Assembly: GCA_009781445.1 (NCBI GenBank) | Contig: WQYD01000008.1 | Span: forward strand, 1-40,906 | Length of the DNA stretch: 40,906 nt | Direction of reading: 5' to 3' | DNA from: Bacillota bacterium | GTDB taxonomy: Bacteria; Bacillota; Clostridia; Christensenellales; DTU072 | In this document: positions 16,984 to 25,214 of the stretch, piece after piece | How the letters are laid out: each line of letters opens with the position of its first letter | How positions within the stretch are numbered: the first letter of the stretch is position 1 | Translations under genes and position numbers: made by a program | The notes under the pieces: generated by a model | What the model saw: only the letters and a program-made list of their open reading frames with translations | Told to the model about the DNA's origin: nothing | The model's database searches: none

Positions 16984-18279
16984 TTATAAAAACATAGCCA
17001 TGTAAAGCGGATATGTTATTATATTATCCGCTGTTCCGATATTGCCGTTTGTGAGCTTTATGCCAAAAAGTCCTTCATTTTCTGCCATTGCCGTTTTGAG
17101 TGAGCTTGCCCTTCCTCTGCCTGCTTTAACCTCAATGCCTGTTACTTTGCCCTCAACTCTAACCACGAAGTCAACCTCTAATCTATCAGTATCCGAATAA
17201 TAGTAGAGTTCCTTACCTTGCCTAAAGAGCATTGAGGCGATTAGGTTTTCATAAATTGCGCCTTTACCTGTCCCCAACTTGTCGTCAATTATTTCCTTTT
17301 GAACGCCGTCCTCAAGCATTGCAACCAATAATCCGATATCATGCGAATATAGTTTAAAAAAGCCTGCTTTCACAAAACTCTTAAGCGGTGATTGTGGCAA
17401 AGATAAATTATCGCACATCAGCACAAGCCCAGCATCTTTTAGCCAATCAATACTGCTTTCAAATTTTCTTCCCGCACCGCCTTTTTCCACCACGCTATAT
17501 TGAAACTTGGAATTTTCCTTTGCAAGTTGACGGGGCAGTGATAAATAGCAAGCCCTTGCTTTAACTTTATCCCTTGCCTCAGCATACTTTGCAATATCGT
17601 TTTCATAGTTCTGCAGTATTCCTTTTTGGGTTTTAAGTGCTTTATTAAAATCCGATGTACTCACGAACTCTCTAACAACCGCAGGCATACCGCCAATAAC
17701 AATGTATTCACGCAGAAACCCCATTAGCTTTTTGTGCATTGCTTCGGGTATTTGTTTTTTCTCATCAAAGTAGCCTTTGACACCTTGAATTGCTTCATTG
17801 CTTACCCCGTTAGCCCAAAGAAACTCTTCAAAGTCCAGCGAGTGCATTGTTATTTCGTCCTCATAACCAGTGGGGTACGAAGGAACTTCTTTATACTTAA
17901 CCCCAAGCAGTGAACCCGATGCGATAACATCAAACCTGCCATCTAAGCTAAAAAACTTTAACGCCGTTCTTGCTCTGGGGCAATGCTGAATTTCGTCAAG
18001 GAATATGAGCGTTTCACCGTCAATAAGTTTGGCGGTAGGAATATTAAGCAATATTTGCTTTTTTAGCGTATCAATATCAAGATCGCCGGCGAATATATCT
18101 TTAAGCGATTCGTTCTTGTCAAAATTCATGTGAATAAAGCTTTTATATTGGCTTTCACCAAACCGTTCCACAATAAATGTCTTACCAACCTGCCTTGCAC
18201 CCTTGATAAGCAAGCAGTTTTTTGGGGCTTTTGTGTTTTTCCAGCCCAATAAAACCCTTTCCATTTTTCTTTTTAACAT
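16984..18279 (-). CDS. ATP-binding protein, AAA_14/DUF4143-type
   Basis: [19 protein letters not shown] Walker [15 protein letters not shown]-terminal '[21 protein letters not shown]'; start set at 18279 because a promoter lies at 18305-18333. Confidence 0.85.
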   Translation of the reverse strand: MLKRKMERVLLGWKNTKAPKNCLLIKGARQVGKTFIVERFGESQYKSFIHMNFDKNESLKDIFAGDLDIDTLKKQILLNIPTAKLIDGETLIFLDEIQHCPRARTALKFFSLDGRFDVIASGSLLGVKYKEVPSYPTGYEDEITMHSLDFEEFLWANGVSNEAIQGVKGYFDEKKQIPEAMHKKLMGFLREYIVIGGMPAVVREFVSTSDFNKALKTQKGILQNYENDIAKYAEARDKVKARACYLSLPRQLAKENSKFQYSVVEKGGAGRKFESSIDWLKDAGLVLMCDNLSLPQSPLKSFVKAGFFKLYSHDIGLLVAMLEDGVQKEIIDDKLGTGKGAIYENLIASMLFRQGKELYYYSDTDRLEVDFVVRVEGKVTGIEVKAGRGRASSLKTAMAENEGLFGIKLTNGNIGTADNIITYPLYMAMFL

Positions 18280-18304
18280 ATTCGCGTTCCTTAATATAAA
18301 AGAT

Positions 18305-18333
18305 AGTATGGCATTAAAACAGCCCCCTGTCAA
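18305..18333 (-). promoter_or_regulatory. Promoter of the 16984-18279 ATPase gene
   Basis: Minus strand TTGACA - 17 bp - CATACT, then TTAAGGAACGCGAATATG. Confidence 0.65.
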
Positions 18334-18337
18334 GGGC

Positions 18338-18420
18338 TTTGCATATTTTAACGCACTTTTTTAGACTGCTTTGCATATTTTAACGCACTTTTTTAGACTG
18401 TTTTGCATATTTTAACGCAG
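18338..18420. repeat. 32-bp direct tandem repeats (2.6 copies) abutting the ATPase promoter
   Basis: TTTGCATATTTTAACGCACTTTTTTAGACTGC / …GT / TTTGCATATTTTAACGCAG. Confidence 0.9.
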
Positions 18421-18566
18421 TTTGTGCTGGCTTGATTGTGAAATGTGGGCAAATTTTCTCGGCTTTACATTATAAATTATATAGTTTTATTGATTTTATT
18501 CGGGCTTTAGGCTATCTGCTCATTTGCAAAATTACATAGTGTTCGGCAGTAATGGTTATGCATTCT

Positions 18567-19025
18567 CTATTTCCAACGCTTTAATGCGGATAAAAATTCC
18601 CTTATAAGAGGGCGTGCCTCGTCTTTGGTGAAAGAAGTGCCGTTCGCTTCATTCCATTCCTTAAGCCAGTTTAAGTTATGTTCTGCCATTTCGTCTATTG
18701 AAAAGCTATCCTTAAATTCGCCACCCTCAATGCAATAATGGCAATATTCAAAATTTGCGCCGTTGTCGGCATTTGCGCCAAGATCGGATAGGTTCATTAA
18801 AGGCATTCCGCAACTTTGGCAAAATCGCTGTTTTGTACCAAGCAGGGCATTGGCGTCAATTTTATATAAATCCGCTAACGCTTTAAGCGTTTCCAAAGAC
18901 GGGGTAGTTTCCCCCCTTTCCCAACGCGACACCGCCTGCCGTGTAACGAACAGCTTTTCCGCAAGTTCGTCTTGCGTCAAACCGATTGCTTTGCGAATCT
19001 CAGCTATCTTTAAAGATAATTCCAT
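18567..19025 (-). CDS. XRE-family HTH regulator with C-terminal zinc-ribbon-like domain
   Basis: LSLKIAEIRKAIGLTQDELAEKLFVTRQAVSRWERGETTPSLETL; FCQSCGMPL…YCHYCIEGG. Confidence 0.88.
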   Translation of the reverse strand: MELSLKIAEIRKAIGLTQDELAEKLFVTRQAVSRWERGETTPSLETLKALADLYKIDANALLGTKQRFCQSCGMPLMNLSDLGANADNGANFEYCHYCIEGGEFKDSFSIDEMAEHNLNWLKEWNEANGTSFTKDEARPLIREFLSALKRWK

Positions 19026-19134
19026 AATATATAACCCCCTAAGTGAATTAGTGTAAAATTTTCATTAAGCAAATTATACTTCTTTTTAAGCAAAAAATCA
19101 AGCAACGGTTTGTTGCGCTGTATGGAATTTATCT

Positions 19135-19160
19135 ATTTGTGCAACGGCTGTTGCACAAAT
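19135..19160. promoter_or_regulatory. Perfect inverted repeat, operator candidate
   Basis: ATTTGTGCAAC-GGCT-GTTGCACAAAT; related GCAAC-N5-GTTGC at 19102-19116. Confidence 0.45.
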
Positions 19161-19278
19161 TGAAATCGTTTAATTAGTTGCTTAAAGTATAGCATTTTGA
19201 AAGTTAAAAGTAAAATTTATTAAAATATTTTTAAAATAGTAGCCAATCATGCGGTTTGTTGCATGGTTTGGAATTTGA

Positions 19279-19307
19279 TTGATATTTATTGGTCGCTGTG
19301 ATAAAAT
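19279..19307 (+). promoter_or_regulatory. Promoter upstream of the structured leader/lipoprotein gene
   Basis: TTGATA - 17 bp - TAAAAT. Confidence 0.5.
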
Positions 19308-19308
19308 C

Positions 19309-19400
19309 ATGTTGCTACACATTTTAATAATCTGCTGTAGGTACGAATTTTGCCAATTCGTGCTTTCTTCGCCTATAGCAGGTAAAATGTGTAGCAACAT
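19309..19400 (+). other. 92-bp nested palindrome (structured 5' leader candidate)
   Basis: ATGTTGCTACACATTTTA…TAAAATGTGTAGCAACAT perfect 18-bp arms; nested CTGCTGTAGG/CCTATAGCAG and ACGAATT/AATTCGT. Confidence 0.8.
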
Positions 19401-19417
19401 AGAAGTAGCCGATTGGG

Positions 19418-19442
19418 TGCGCCCTTTCGGGGGCGCATTTTT
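19418..19442 (+). terminator. Terminator-like hairpin between the leader palindrome and the lipoprotein CDS
   Basis: TGCGCCC-TTTCGG-GGGCGCA-TTTTT. Confidence 0.6.
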
Positions 19443-19468
19443 GCATTAAGAGAGGAATTATAAAAAAT

Positions 19469-19918
19469 ATGAAAAAATTGACAAAAATTTTACTGCTATT
19501 AGCGGTTACACTTATGCTTTTTGCGTGTACGCCAGACGGCAACGGCTTTGAGGAACACGAATGCGCGCAACAGTCGCAAGAGGAACATGAATGTGCGCAA
19601 CTACCGCAATATGAAAGGATTGAGTTAACGCTTGATAACTATTGGTATTACTTGGATGTGATGCAGAGTTCAGCGAGTACGGGTGCAAACCCTTATCAAC
19701 TTGGTAGTGTTTTGAGGTGGCATTATCTAACCTTTTATGGGGCAATAGACAGGGAATATAGCCTTTATGAAAATGTTGTGATAACTTACAAGATAAATAA
19801 AGTCGGACAGGAAGAAACGCTTTATTTAAACATTGGCGGATACGGGGTTGCCAAAAACAGTGCCGATGCTACCCACCAAATAATTGCAGTTTCGGGAACT
19901 ATAGAATTTAGAACCTAA
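19469..19918 (+). CDS. Putative lipoprotein, unknown function
   Basis: MKKLTKILLLLAVTLMLFAC lipobox-type signal; internal repeat EEHECAQxxQ twice. Confidence 0.75.
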   Translation: MKKLTKILLLLAVTLMLFACTPDGNGFEEHECAQQSQEEHECAQLPQYERIELTLDNYWYYLDVMQSSASTGANPYQLGSVLRWHYLTFYGAIDREYSLYENVVITYKINKVGQEETLYLNIGGYGVAKNSADATHQIIAVSGTIEFRT

Positions 19919-19928
19919 TGACGAAGTA

Positions 19929-20302
19929 AATAAATATATTTTTGCTAAAGCAAAAAGTGGATATAGTTTTTTATTAAATGATATTGGCTTTGCCAATGAT
20001 ATTAACCTGCGGTTAATGATATTTTTTGCTAAAGCAAAAAATGATATAAACTATCGGAAGTTAATTTCAAAAAGATTTTGAAATTTTGGAAAACTTCGCT
20101 TGCGCTTGCTTTCCTCGGCAATGCTTGCCGACTTCCTCGTTTGAATAACGCTTGTTGCAACCCTTGCAAGCAAGTTGCAACTTCGCATAATATAAAATTT
20201 TTCTTAGAACTTTATCCGCCACTGCGCCATTTGGCGCAATATCACTGGCGAAGCCAATATCATTACGCAGTAATATCACTTTTCCGCAGGAAAAATTTAG
20301 TT
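19929..20302. repeat. Mini-hairpin array with ATGATATT / AATATCAT linkers
   Basis: TTTTTGCTAAAGCAAAAA, TTGGCTTTGCCAA, ATTAACCTGCGGTTAAT, TTTTTTGCTAAAGCAAAAAA … TGCGCCATTTGGCGCA, TGGCGAAGCCA, ATTACGCAGTAAT, TTTTCCGCAGGAAAA. Confidence 0.85.
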
Positions 20303-20339
20303 GAAAAGCCCCAAAATCTTTAGGATTTTGGGGCTTTTC
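20303..20339 (-). terminator. Perfect 16-bp hairpin terminator downstream of tRNA-Lys
   Basis: GAAAAGCCCCAAAATC-TTTAG-GATTTTGGGGCTTTTC. Confidence 0.8.
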
Positions 20340-20340
20340 G

Positions 20341-20416
20341 TGGTGCGCCTTCAGGGGCTCGAACCCTGGGCCTATTGATTAAGAGTCAACCGCTCTACCA
20401 GCTGAGCTAAAGGCAC
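20341..20416 (-). tRNA. tRNA-Lys (anticodon CUU), CCA encoded
   Basis: GTGCCTTTAGCTCAGCTGGTAGAGCGGTTGACTCTTAATCAATAGGCCCAGGGTTCGAGCCCCTGAAGGCGCACCA folds as a cloverleaf. Confidence 0.96.
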
Positions 20417-20482
20417 GCAAAAATAATTTTCTAAATTATAGCTTGTTTTTTTTGAGAAAGCAAGGAAAAAATGGAATTTTTT

Positions 20483-20784
20483 CAACGCACAGCGCACAAT
20501 GACGGATTCTAAATATTGTTATTGAGGATGCAGGTTGCAGGATGCAGGATGCAGGGTTGGAATCTAAATCTCATTATGAAAAGTGAAACGAGAAACATGA
20601 AACGAGAAACATGATGGATTCTAAATCTCATTATAAATTAATCCACAATTCGTACTTTGTACTTCGTACTTCGTACCTAAATAAATAATTCCATAATTCT
20701 GCATTCTGAATTCTTAATTCTGAATTAATCCTTCATGTTTCATGTTTATCGTTTCATGTTTATCGTTTCATGTTTCTCGTTTCA
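20483..20784. repeat. Large composite heptanucleotide-repeat element (at least 6 unit types, several joiners)
   Basis: aacgcacagcgcac…GGATTCTAAAT…gcaggttgcaggatgcaggatgcaggg-TTGGAATCTAAATCTCATTA-…gaaacgagaaacatgaaacgagaaac…cgtactttgtacttcgtacttcgtacc…gaattcttaattctgaatt…catgtttcatgtttatcgtttcatgttt. Confidence 0.9.
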
Positions 20785-21024
20785 AATCGGTTCATAAAGG
20801 CTATCCGCCTTTTCCTTGCTTACATTTCCCGTGGGGACTTCTTTGACTTTAAAGGAAACTTCTTTATCGCCGAACTTTACTAAGATAATATCGTTTACTT
20901 GAAGTTGCTTTGCGGGCTTGGCGGGCTTGCCGTTAACTGAAACGCGATCCAAGCCACAGGCTTCATTAGCGACACCGCGCCGTTTTATTATCCGTGAAAC
21001 TTTTAAAAATTTATCAAGGCGCAT
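20782..21024 (-). CDS. S4-domain RNA-binding protein, RqcP/YabO-like
   Basis: MRLDKFLKVSRIIKRRGVANEACGLDRVSVNGKPAKPAKQLQVNDIILVKFGDKEV. Confidence 0.88.
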   Translation of the reverse strand: MRLDKFLKVSRIIKRRGVANEACGLDRVSVNGKPAKPAKQLQVNDIILVKFGDKEVSFKVKEVPTGNVSKEKADSLYEPI

Positions 21025-21064
21025 ACGCGTGTTATAAATTAAATAAAAAGAGGTGTTATTTTGG

Positions 21065-21093
21065 TTGACATATTGTTTTTAGGTTGATACAAT
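21065..21093 (+). promoter_or_regulatory. rpoBC promoter
   Basis: TTGACA - 17 bp - TACAAT. Confidence 0.7.
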
Positions 21094-21248
21094 GGTAAAA
21101 TCCGATATTGCGTAGCAAAAGAACTTCATTCCCCAAAACAAGAAAAAGCGGTTAAGGGGAAAGGGGCATTTTGCCGTCTTTTAGAGGAAGTAACTAATAA
21201 CAGGACTTTTATAAATCCATTTTATCACAATTTTAAGGAGCTGTCAAG

Positions 21249-24200
21249 ATGACTTCAAGAATGAACAAAATCAAACGCGGTAGTGTTGAAAGGCATTCGT
21301 TTAGCAAGATTAAAGAAACTTTGCAAATACCGTATCTTATTGAGGTGCAAAAAAAATCGTACGAAAATTTTATTGAATACGGAATAAGCGAAGTTTTTAA
21401 AGATTTTTCGCCTATAACGGACTTTAGCGGAAAATTAGAACTTGAATTTCTTGAAGTATCCATGGAAGGGGATAGCAAGTACAGCGTTAAAGAATGTAAG
21501 GACAGGGACGCCACTTACACAATGCCCCTTCGCGTAAAGGTTCGCCTTACTGCAAAGGAAACGGGTACAAAAACCGAATCCGTGGTTTTTATGGGCGATT
21601 TCCCAAAAATGACGGAAAACGGCACATTTATAATTAACGGCGCGGAACGCGTGGTGGTAAGCCAACTTGTGAGAAGCCCCGGGGTGTACACAACCGTAGC
21701 CGAAAAGAATGATAGGATTTATGACACGCAAGTGATTCCATCAAGGGGCGCGTGGCTTGAATTTGAACAAGATTTTAATAACACAAGCGGTGCAATCACG
21801 CTTTCTGTGCGTGTGGACAGAACCCGCAAAATAACCGCCACCATGCTTTTAAGGGCTTTAGGGTTCGGAACTAATGAGGAAATTTTTAACGCGCTTGGTG
21901 AATGCGATGTGCTTGCCCGCACAGCGGATAAGGACGGCGATATTAAAACCGTGGAATCCGCTAAGATTGAAGTTTACCGCCGTCTTAGGCCGGGTGAAGT
22001 TCCCACTGCAAGCGGTGTGGAAGCGCACCTTAATAATATTTTCTTTGACGCGCGCCGTTATGATCTTTCACGCGTTGGGCGCTATAAGTTCAACAAGTCA
22101 TTATCCCTTGCCAACCGCATTTTAAATAAAAAGGCGTTTGAACCTGTGGTTGTGGACGGCGAAATTATCGTGGACACAGGCGAAACTTTCACAAAAGAAA
22201 TCGCACTCAGAATTCAAAATTCGGGAATTAACAGCGTAAAAGCAATTATCCCCAATCAAGAAAAGCCCCTTAAAATTGTGGGTAATAACACGGTTAACCT
22301 TGCTTCTTATGTGGATTGCGATCCAAGAGAACTCGGCATTCTTGAAAATGTGTATTATCCTAATTTAAAGCCCCTTGTTGAGGCTTCGGCAGGGGATATG
22401 GACGCGCTTAAAGGCATGATTAAAGCTAACGCTGAAAATCTTGTGATAAGGCATATCACAATAGACGATATTTTGGCTTCTATTTCCTATAACTTAAATA
22501 TGTCCGCGCTTATAAACGCAGGGCTGATTTATCCTGATAATATTGATCACCTTTCTAACCGCCGTGTCCGTTCGGTTGGCGAACTTCTTCAAAACCAATT
22601 CAGGGTTGGAATCGCAAGGCTTGAACGCGTTATCAGGGAAAGAATGGCTATCGCGCAGAATTCAAGCGAAGTTACCCCCCAATCCTTAATCAATATCCGC
22701 CCCGTGTCAAGTGCGATAAGGGAATTCTTTGGAAGTTCACAGCTTTCGCAATTTATGGATCAACCTAACCCCATTGCGGAATTAACCCACAAAAGAAAGC
22801 TTTCCGCCCTTGGCCCCGGTGGCTTGAACAGAGAACGCGCTGGCTTTGAAGTGCGAGATGTGCATCACTCACATTACGGCAGAATGTGTCCTATTGAAAC
22901 CCCCGAAGGGCAGAATATCGGGCTAATAACTTCTTTGTCCTCTTACGCACGCGTTAATGAATACGGATTCATTGAATCACCTTACAGAAAGGTTGATAAG
23001 GCATTGGGCGTTGTTACCGATATTGTGGAATATCTTGACGCGGAAGAAGAAGACAAATGCAAAATTGCGCAGGCAAACGAACCGCTTGACACCGCAGGAA
23101 AATTTGTAAATAAACAAAGGGTTACCTGCCGTTGGCGTGACGAAATTAAAGAATTCCCTGCAAGCGAAGTTGATTATATGGATGTTTCGCCTCAGCAACT
23201 TGTTTCCATTGCCACCTCATTGATTCCTTTCCTTGAAAATGATGACGCGAACCGTGCGCTAATGGGTTCAAATATGCAACGCCAAGCAGTTCCGCTACTT
23301 CGCCCCGAATCCCCCATTATCGGCACAGGTATGGAATATAAGGTTGCGCACGATAGCGGTGTTTGCACTATTGCAAAATCAAACGGCGTGGTTAAATCCG
23401 TAAGTGCCAATGAAATCGTGGTTACCGCCGATAGCGGTGAAGAAGAAGTTTATTCACTTAAGAAGTTTGAAAGATCAAACCAAGGCACTTGCATAAATCA
23501 AAAACCGCTTGTGTTCCAAGGTGATAAGGTTAAGGCAGACGACACCCTTGCAGACGGGCATAGCACAGATAACGGCGAACTTGCGCTTGGCAGGAATATT
23601 TTAATAGGATTCATGACATGGGAAGGATATAACTATGAGGACGCTATCCTGATATCCGAAGATCTTGTTAAAAACGATGTGTTCACCTCTATCCATATAG
23701 AAGAGTACGAAATTGAATCAAGAACCACCAAACTTGGTGACGAACAAATAACCCGCGATATTCCTAATGTGGGCGAAGATATGCTTAAGTTCTTGGATTC
23801 AGACGGCATTGTTATGATTGGCGCAGAGGTTCGTTCGGGTGATTATCTTGTGGGAAAAGTTACCCCTAAGGGTGAAACTGAACTTACCCCCGAAGAAAGG
23901 CTTTTAAGGGCGATTTTCGGCGAAAAAGCAAGGGAAGTAAGAGATGTTTCCTTGCGTGTGCCTAACGGTGAGGGCGGTGTTGTTGTGGATGTTAAAAAGT
24001 TCACAAGAGAGAATAAGGACGAACTTACCCCTGGGGTGAACGAATTAGTACGCGTGTACATAGCACAAAAGAGGAAAATAAGCGTGGGCGATAAAATGGC
24101 AGGACGCCACGGTAACAAAGGCGTTATCTCACGCGTTCTTCCCAAAGAAGATATGCCCTTCCTTGCAGACGGCACACCTCTTCAAATAGTTTTAAATCCC

Positions 24201-25103
24201 TTGGGCGTTCCCAGCCGTATGAATATCGGGCAAGTTCTTGAAGTTCACTTGGGGCTAATCGCGCATGAACTCGGGCTTAAAATTGCCACACCTGTTTTTG
24301 ACGGGGCTTCCGAAATGGATATTAAAGAAATGCTTAAAGCAAATAAATATCCCGAAAACGGCAAGCACACGCTTTATGACGGCAGAACGGGCGAACCTTT
24401 TGAACACCCTGTTACAGTGGGCTATATGTACATGCTTAAACTTGTTCACTTGGTAGACGATAAGATTCACGCGCGTTCGGTGGGCCCTTACTCACTTGTT
24501 ACTCAGCAACCCCTCGGCGGTAAAGCACAATTCGGCGGGCAAAGATTCGGCGAAATGGAAGTTTGGGCGCTTGAGGCTTACGGCGCGGCGAATATCTTGC
24601 AAGAAGTTTTAACCGTGAAATCGGACGATGTTATCGGCAGGCAAAAAATATTTGATAGCATTATGAAATCCACCATAACCGCAGAACCGGGCATACCCGA
24701 AGCGTTTAAGGTTCTTCAAAAAGAAATGCAAAGCCTTGGGCTTGATTTGCGCCTCTTAACCGAAACTAACGAGGAAATCAGCTTTGACGATATTTACGAA
24801 GAAGAGAAAGAATACGATGTTCAAAGCAAAGAAGAAATCAAAGAAATCAATTTGGATATTGATTTCATGAAGGATTCATTCGCGGATATGTTTGCAGAGG
24901 ACACCGATGTTGCTAACCTCTTTAGCGATCTCACAGACGGCACAGGGGACGGCGGTGCTGATTCATTGTTCGGCGAAAATGATCCCTTTGAGGACGCGCT
25001 TTTTGATGACGATGCCGAACCGATTAACCTTGGCGGTGAGGGCGAAGTTAACCTTGCAGAGGGTGAGAAGTTCTTGCTTGGAAACTTTGAGGACGATAAC
25101 TAA
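21249..25103 (+). CDS. rpoB: DNA-directed RNA polymerase subunit beta
   Basis: Full-length RpoB motifs ([34 protein letters not shown]-like, [14 protein letters not shown]). Confidence 0.98.
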   Translation: MTSRMNKIKRGSVERHSFSKIKETLQIPYLIEVQKKSYENFIEYGISEVFKDFSPITDFSGKLELEFLEVSMEGDSKYSVKECKDRDATYTMPLRVKVRLTAKETGTKTESVVFMGDFPKMTENGTFIINGAERVVVSQLVRSPGVYTTVAEKNDRIYDTQVIPSRGAWLEFEQDFNNTSGAITLSVRVDRTRKITATMLLRALGFGTNEEIFNALGECDVLARTADKDGDIKTVESAKIEVYRRLRPGEVPTASGVEAHLNNIFFDARRYDLSRVGRYKFNKSLSLANRILNKKAFEPVVVDGEIIVDTGETFTKEIALRIQNSGINSVKAIIPNQEKPLKIVGNNTVNLASYVDCDPRELGILENVYYPNLKPLVEASAGDMDALKGMIKANAENLVIRHITIDDILASISYNLNMSALINAGLIYPDNIDHLSNRRVRSVGELLQNQFRVGIARLERVIRERMAIAQNSSEVTPQSLINIRPVSSAIREFFGSSQLSQFMDQPNPIAELTHKRKLSALGPGGLNRERAGFEVRDVHHSHYGRMCPIETPEGQNIGLITSLSSYARVNEYGFIESPYRKVDKALGVVTDIVEYLDAEEEDKCKIAQANEPLDTAGKFVNKQRVTCRWRDEIKEFPASEVDYMDVSPQQLVSIATSLIPFLENDDANRALMGSNMQRQAVPLLRPESPIIGTGMEYKVAHDSGVCTIAKSNGVVKSVSANEIVVTADSGEEEVYSLKKFERSNQGTCINQKPLVFQGDKVKADDTLADGHSTDNGELALGRNILIGFMTWEGYNYEDAILISEDLVKNDVFTSIHIEEYEIESRTTKLGDEQITRDIPNVGEDMLKFLDSDGIVMIGAEVRSGDYLVGKVTPKGETELTPEERLLRAIFGEKAREVRDVSLRVPNGEGGVVVDVKKFTRENKDELTPGVNELVRVYIAQKRKISVGDKMAGRHGNKGVISRVLPKEDMPFLADGTPLQIVLNPLGVPSRMNIGQVLEVHLGLIAHELGLKIATPVFDGASEMDIKEMLKANKYPENGKHTLYDGRTGEPFEHPVTVGYMYMLKLVHLVDDKIHARSVGPYSLVTQQPLGGKAQFGGQRFGEMEVWALEAYGAANILQEVLTVKSDDVIGRQKIFDSIMKSTITAEPGIPEAFKVLQKEMQSLGLDLRLLTETNEEISFDDIYEEEKEYDVQSKEEIKEINLDIDFMKDSFADMFAEDTDVANLFSDLTDGTGDGGADSLFGENDPFEDALFDDDAEPINLGGEGEVNLAEGEKFLLGNFEDDN

Positions 25104-25104
25104 T

Positions 25105-25193
25105 CAACGCAAAACGCATAACGCATAATGGCGGATTCTAAATCTCATTAATAATAACCATAATTCTTAATTCATAATTCTGAATTCTGAATT
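25105..25193. repeat. Composite heptanucleotide-repeat element between rpoB and rpoC
   Basis: aacgcaaaacgcataacgcataatggc-GGATTCTAAATCTCATTA-…ataattcttaattcataattctgaattctgaatt. Confidence 0.85.
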
Positions 25194-25214
25194 AAACCAA
25201 AATAAGGAACAACT

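Noticed and set aside
18333-18333. Track starts at 18333 and 40541 for the ATPase and aminotransferase
   Set aside because: Both TTG codons are the first bases of predicted -35 boxes (TTGACA, TTGCGA); downstream ATGs fit better.
19929-20302. Possible CRISPR array (regular repeats and spacers)
   Set aside because: The 'spacers' are themselves palindromic, linkers are ~8 nt and change orientation mid-array, and no cas genes are present.
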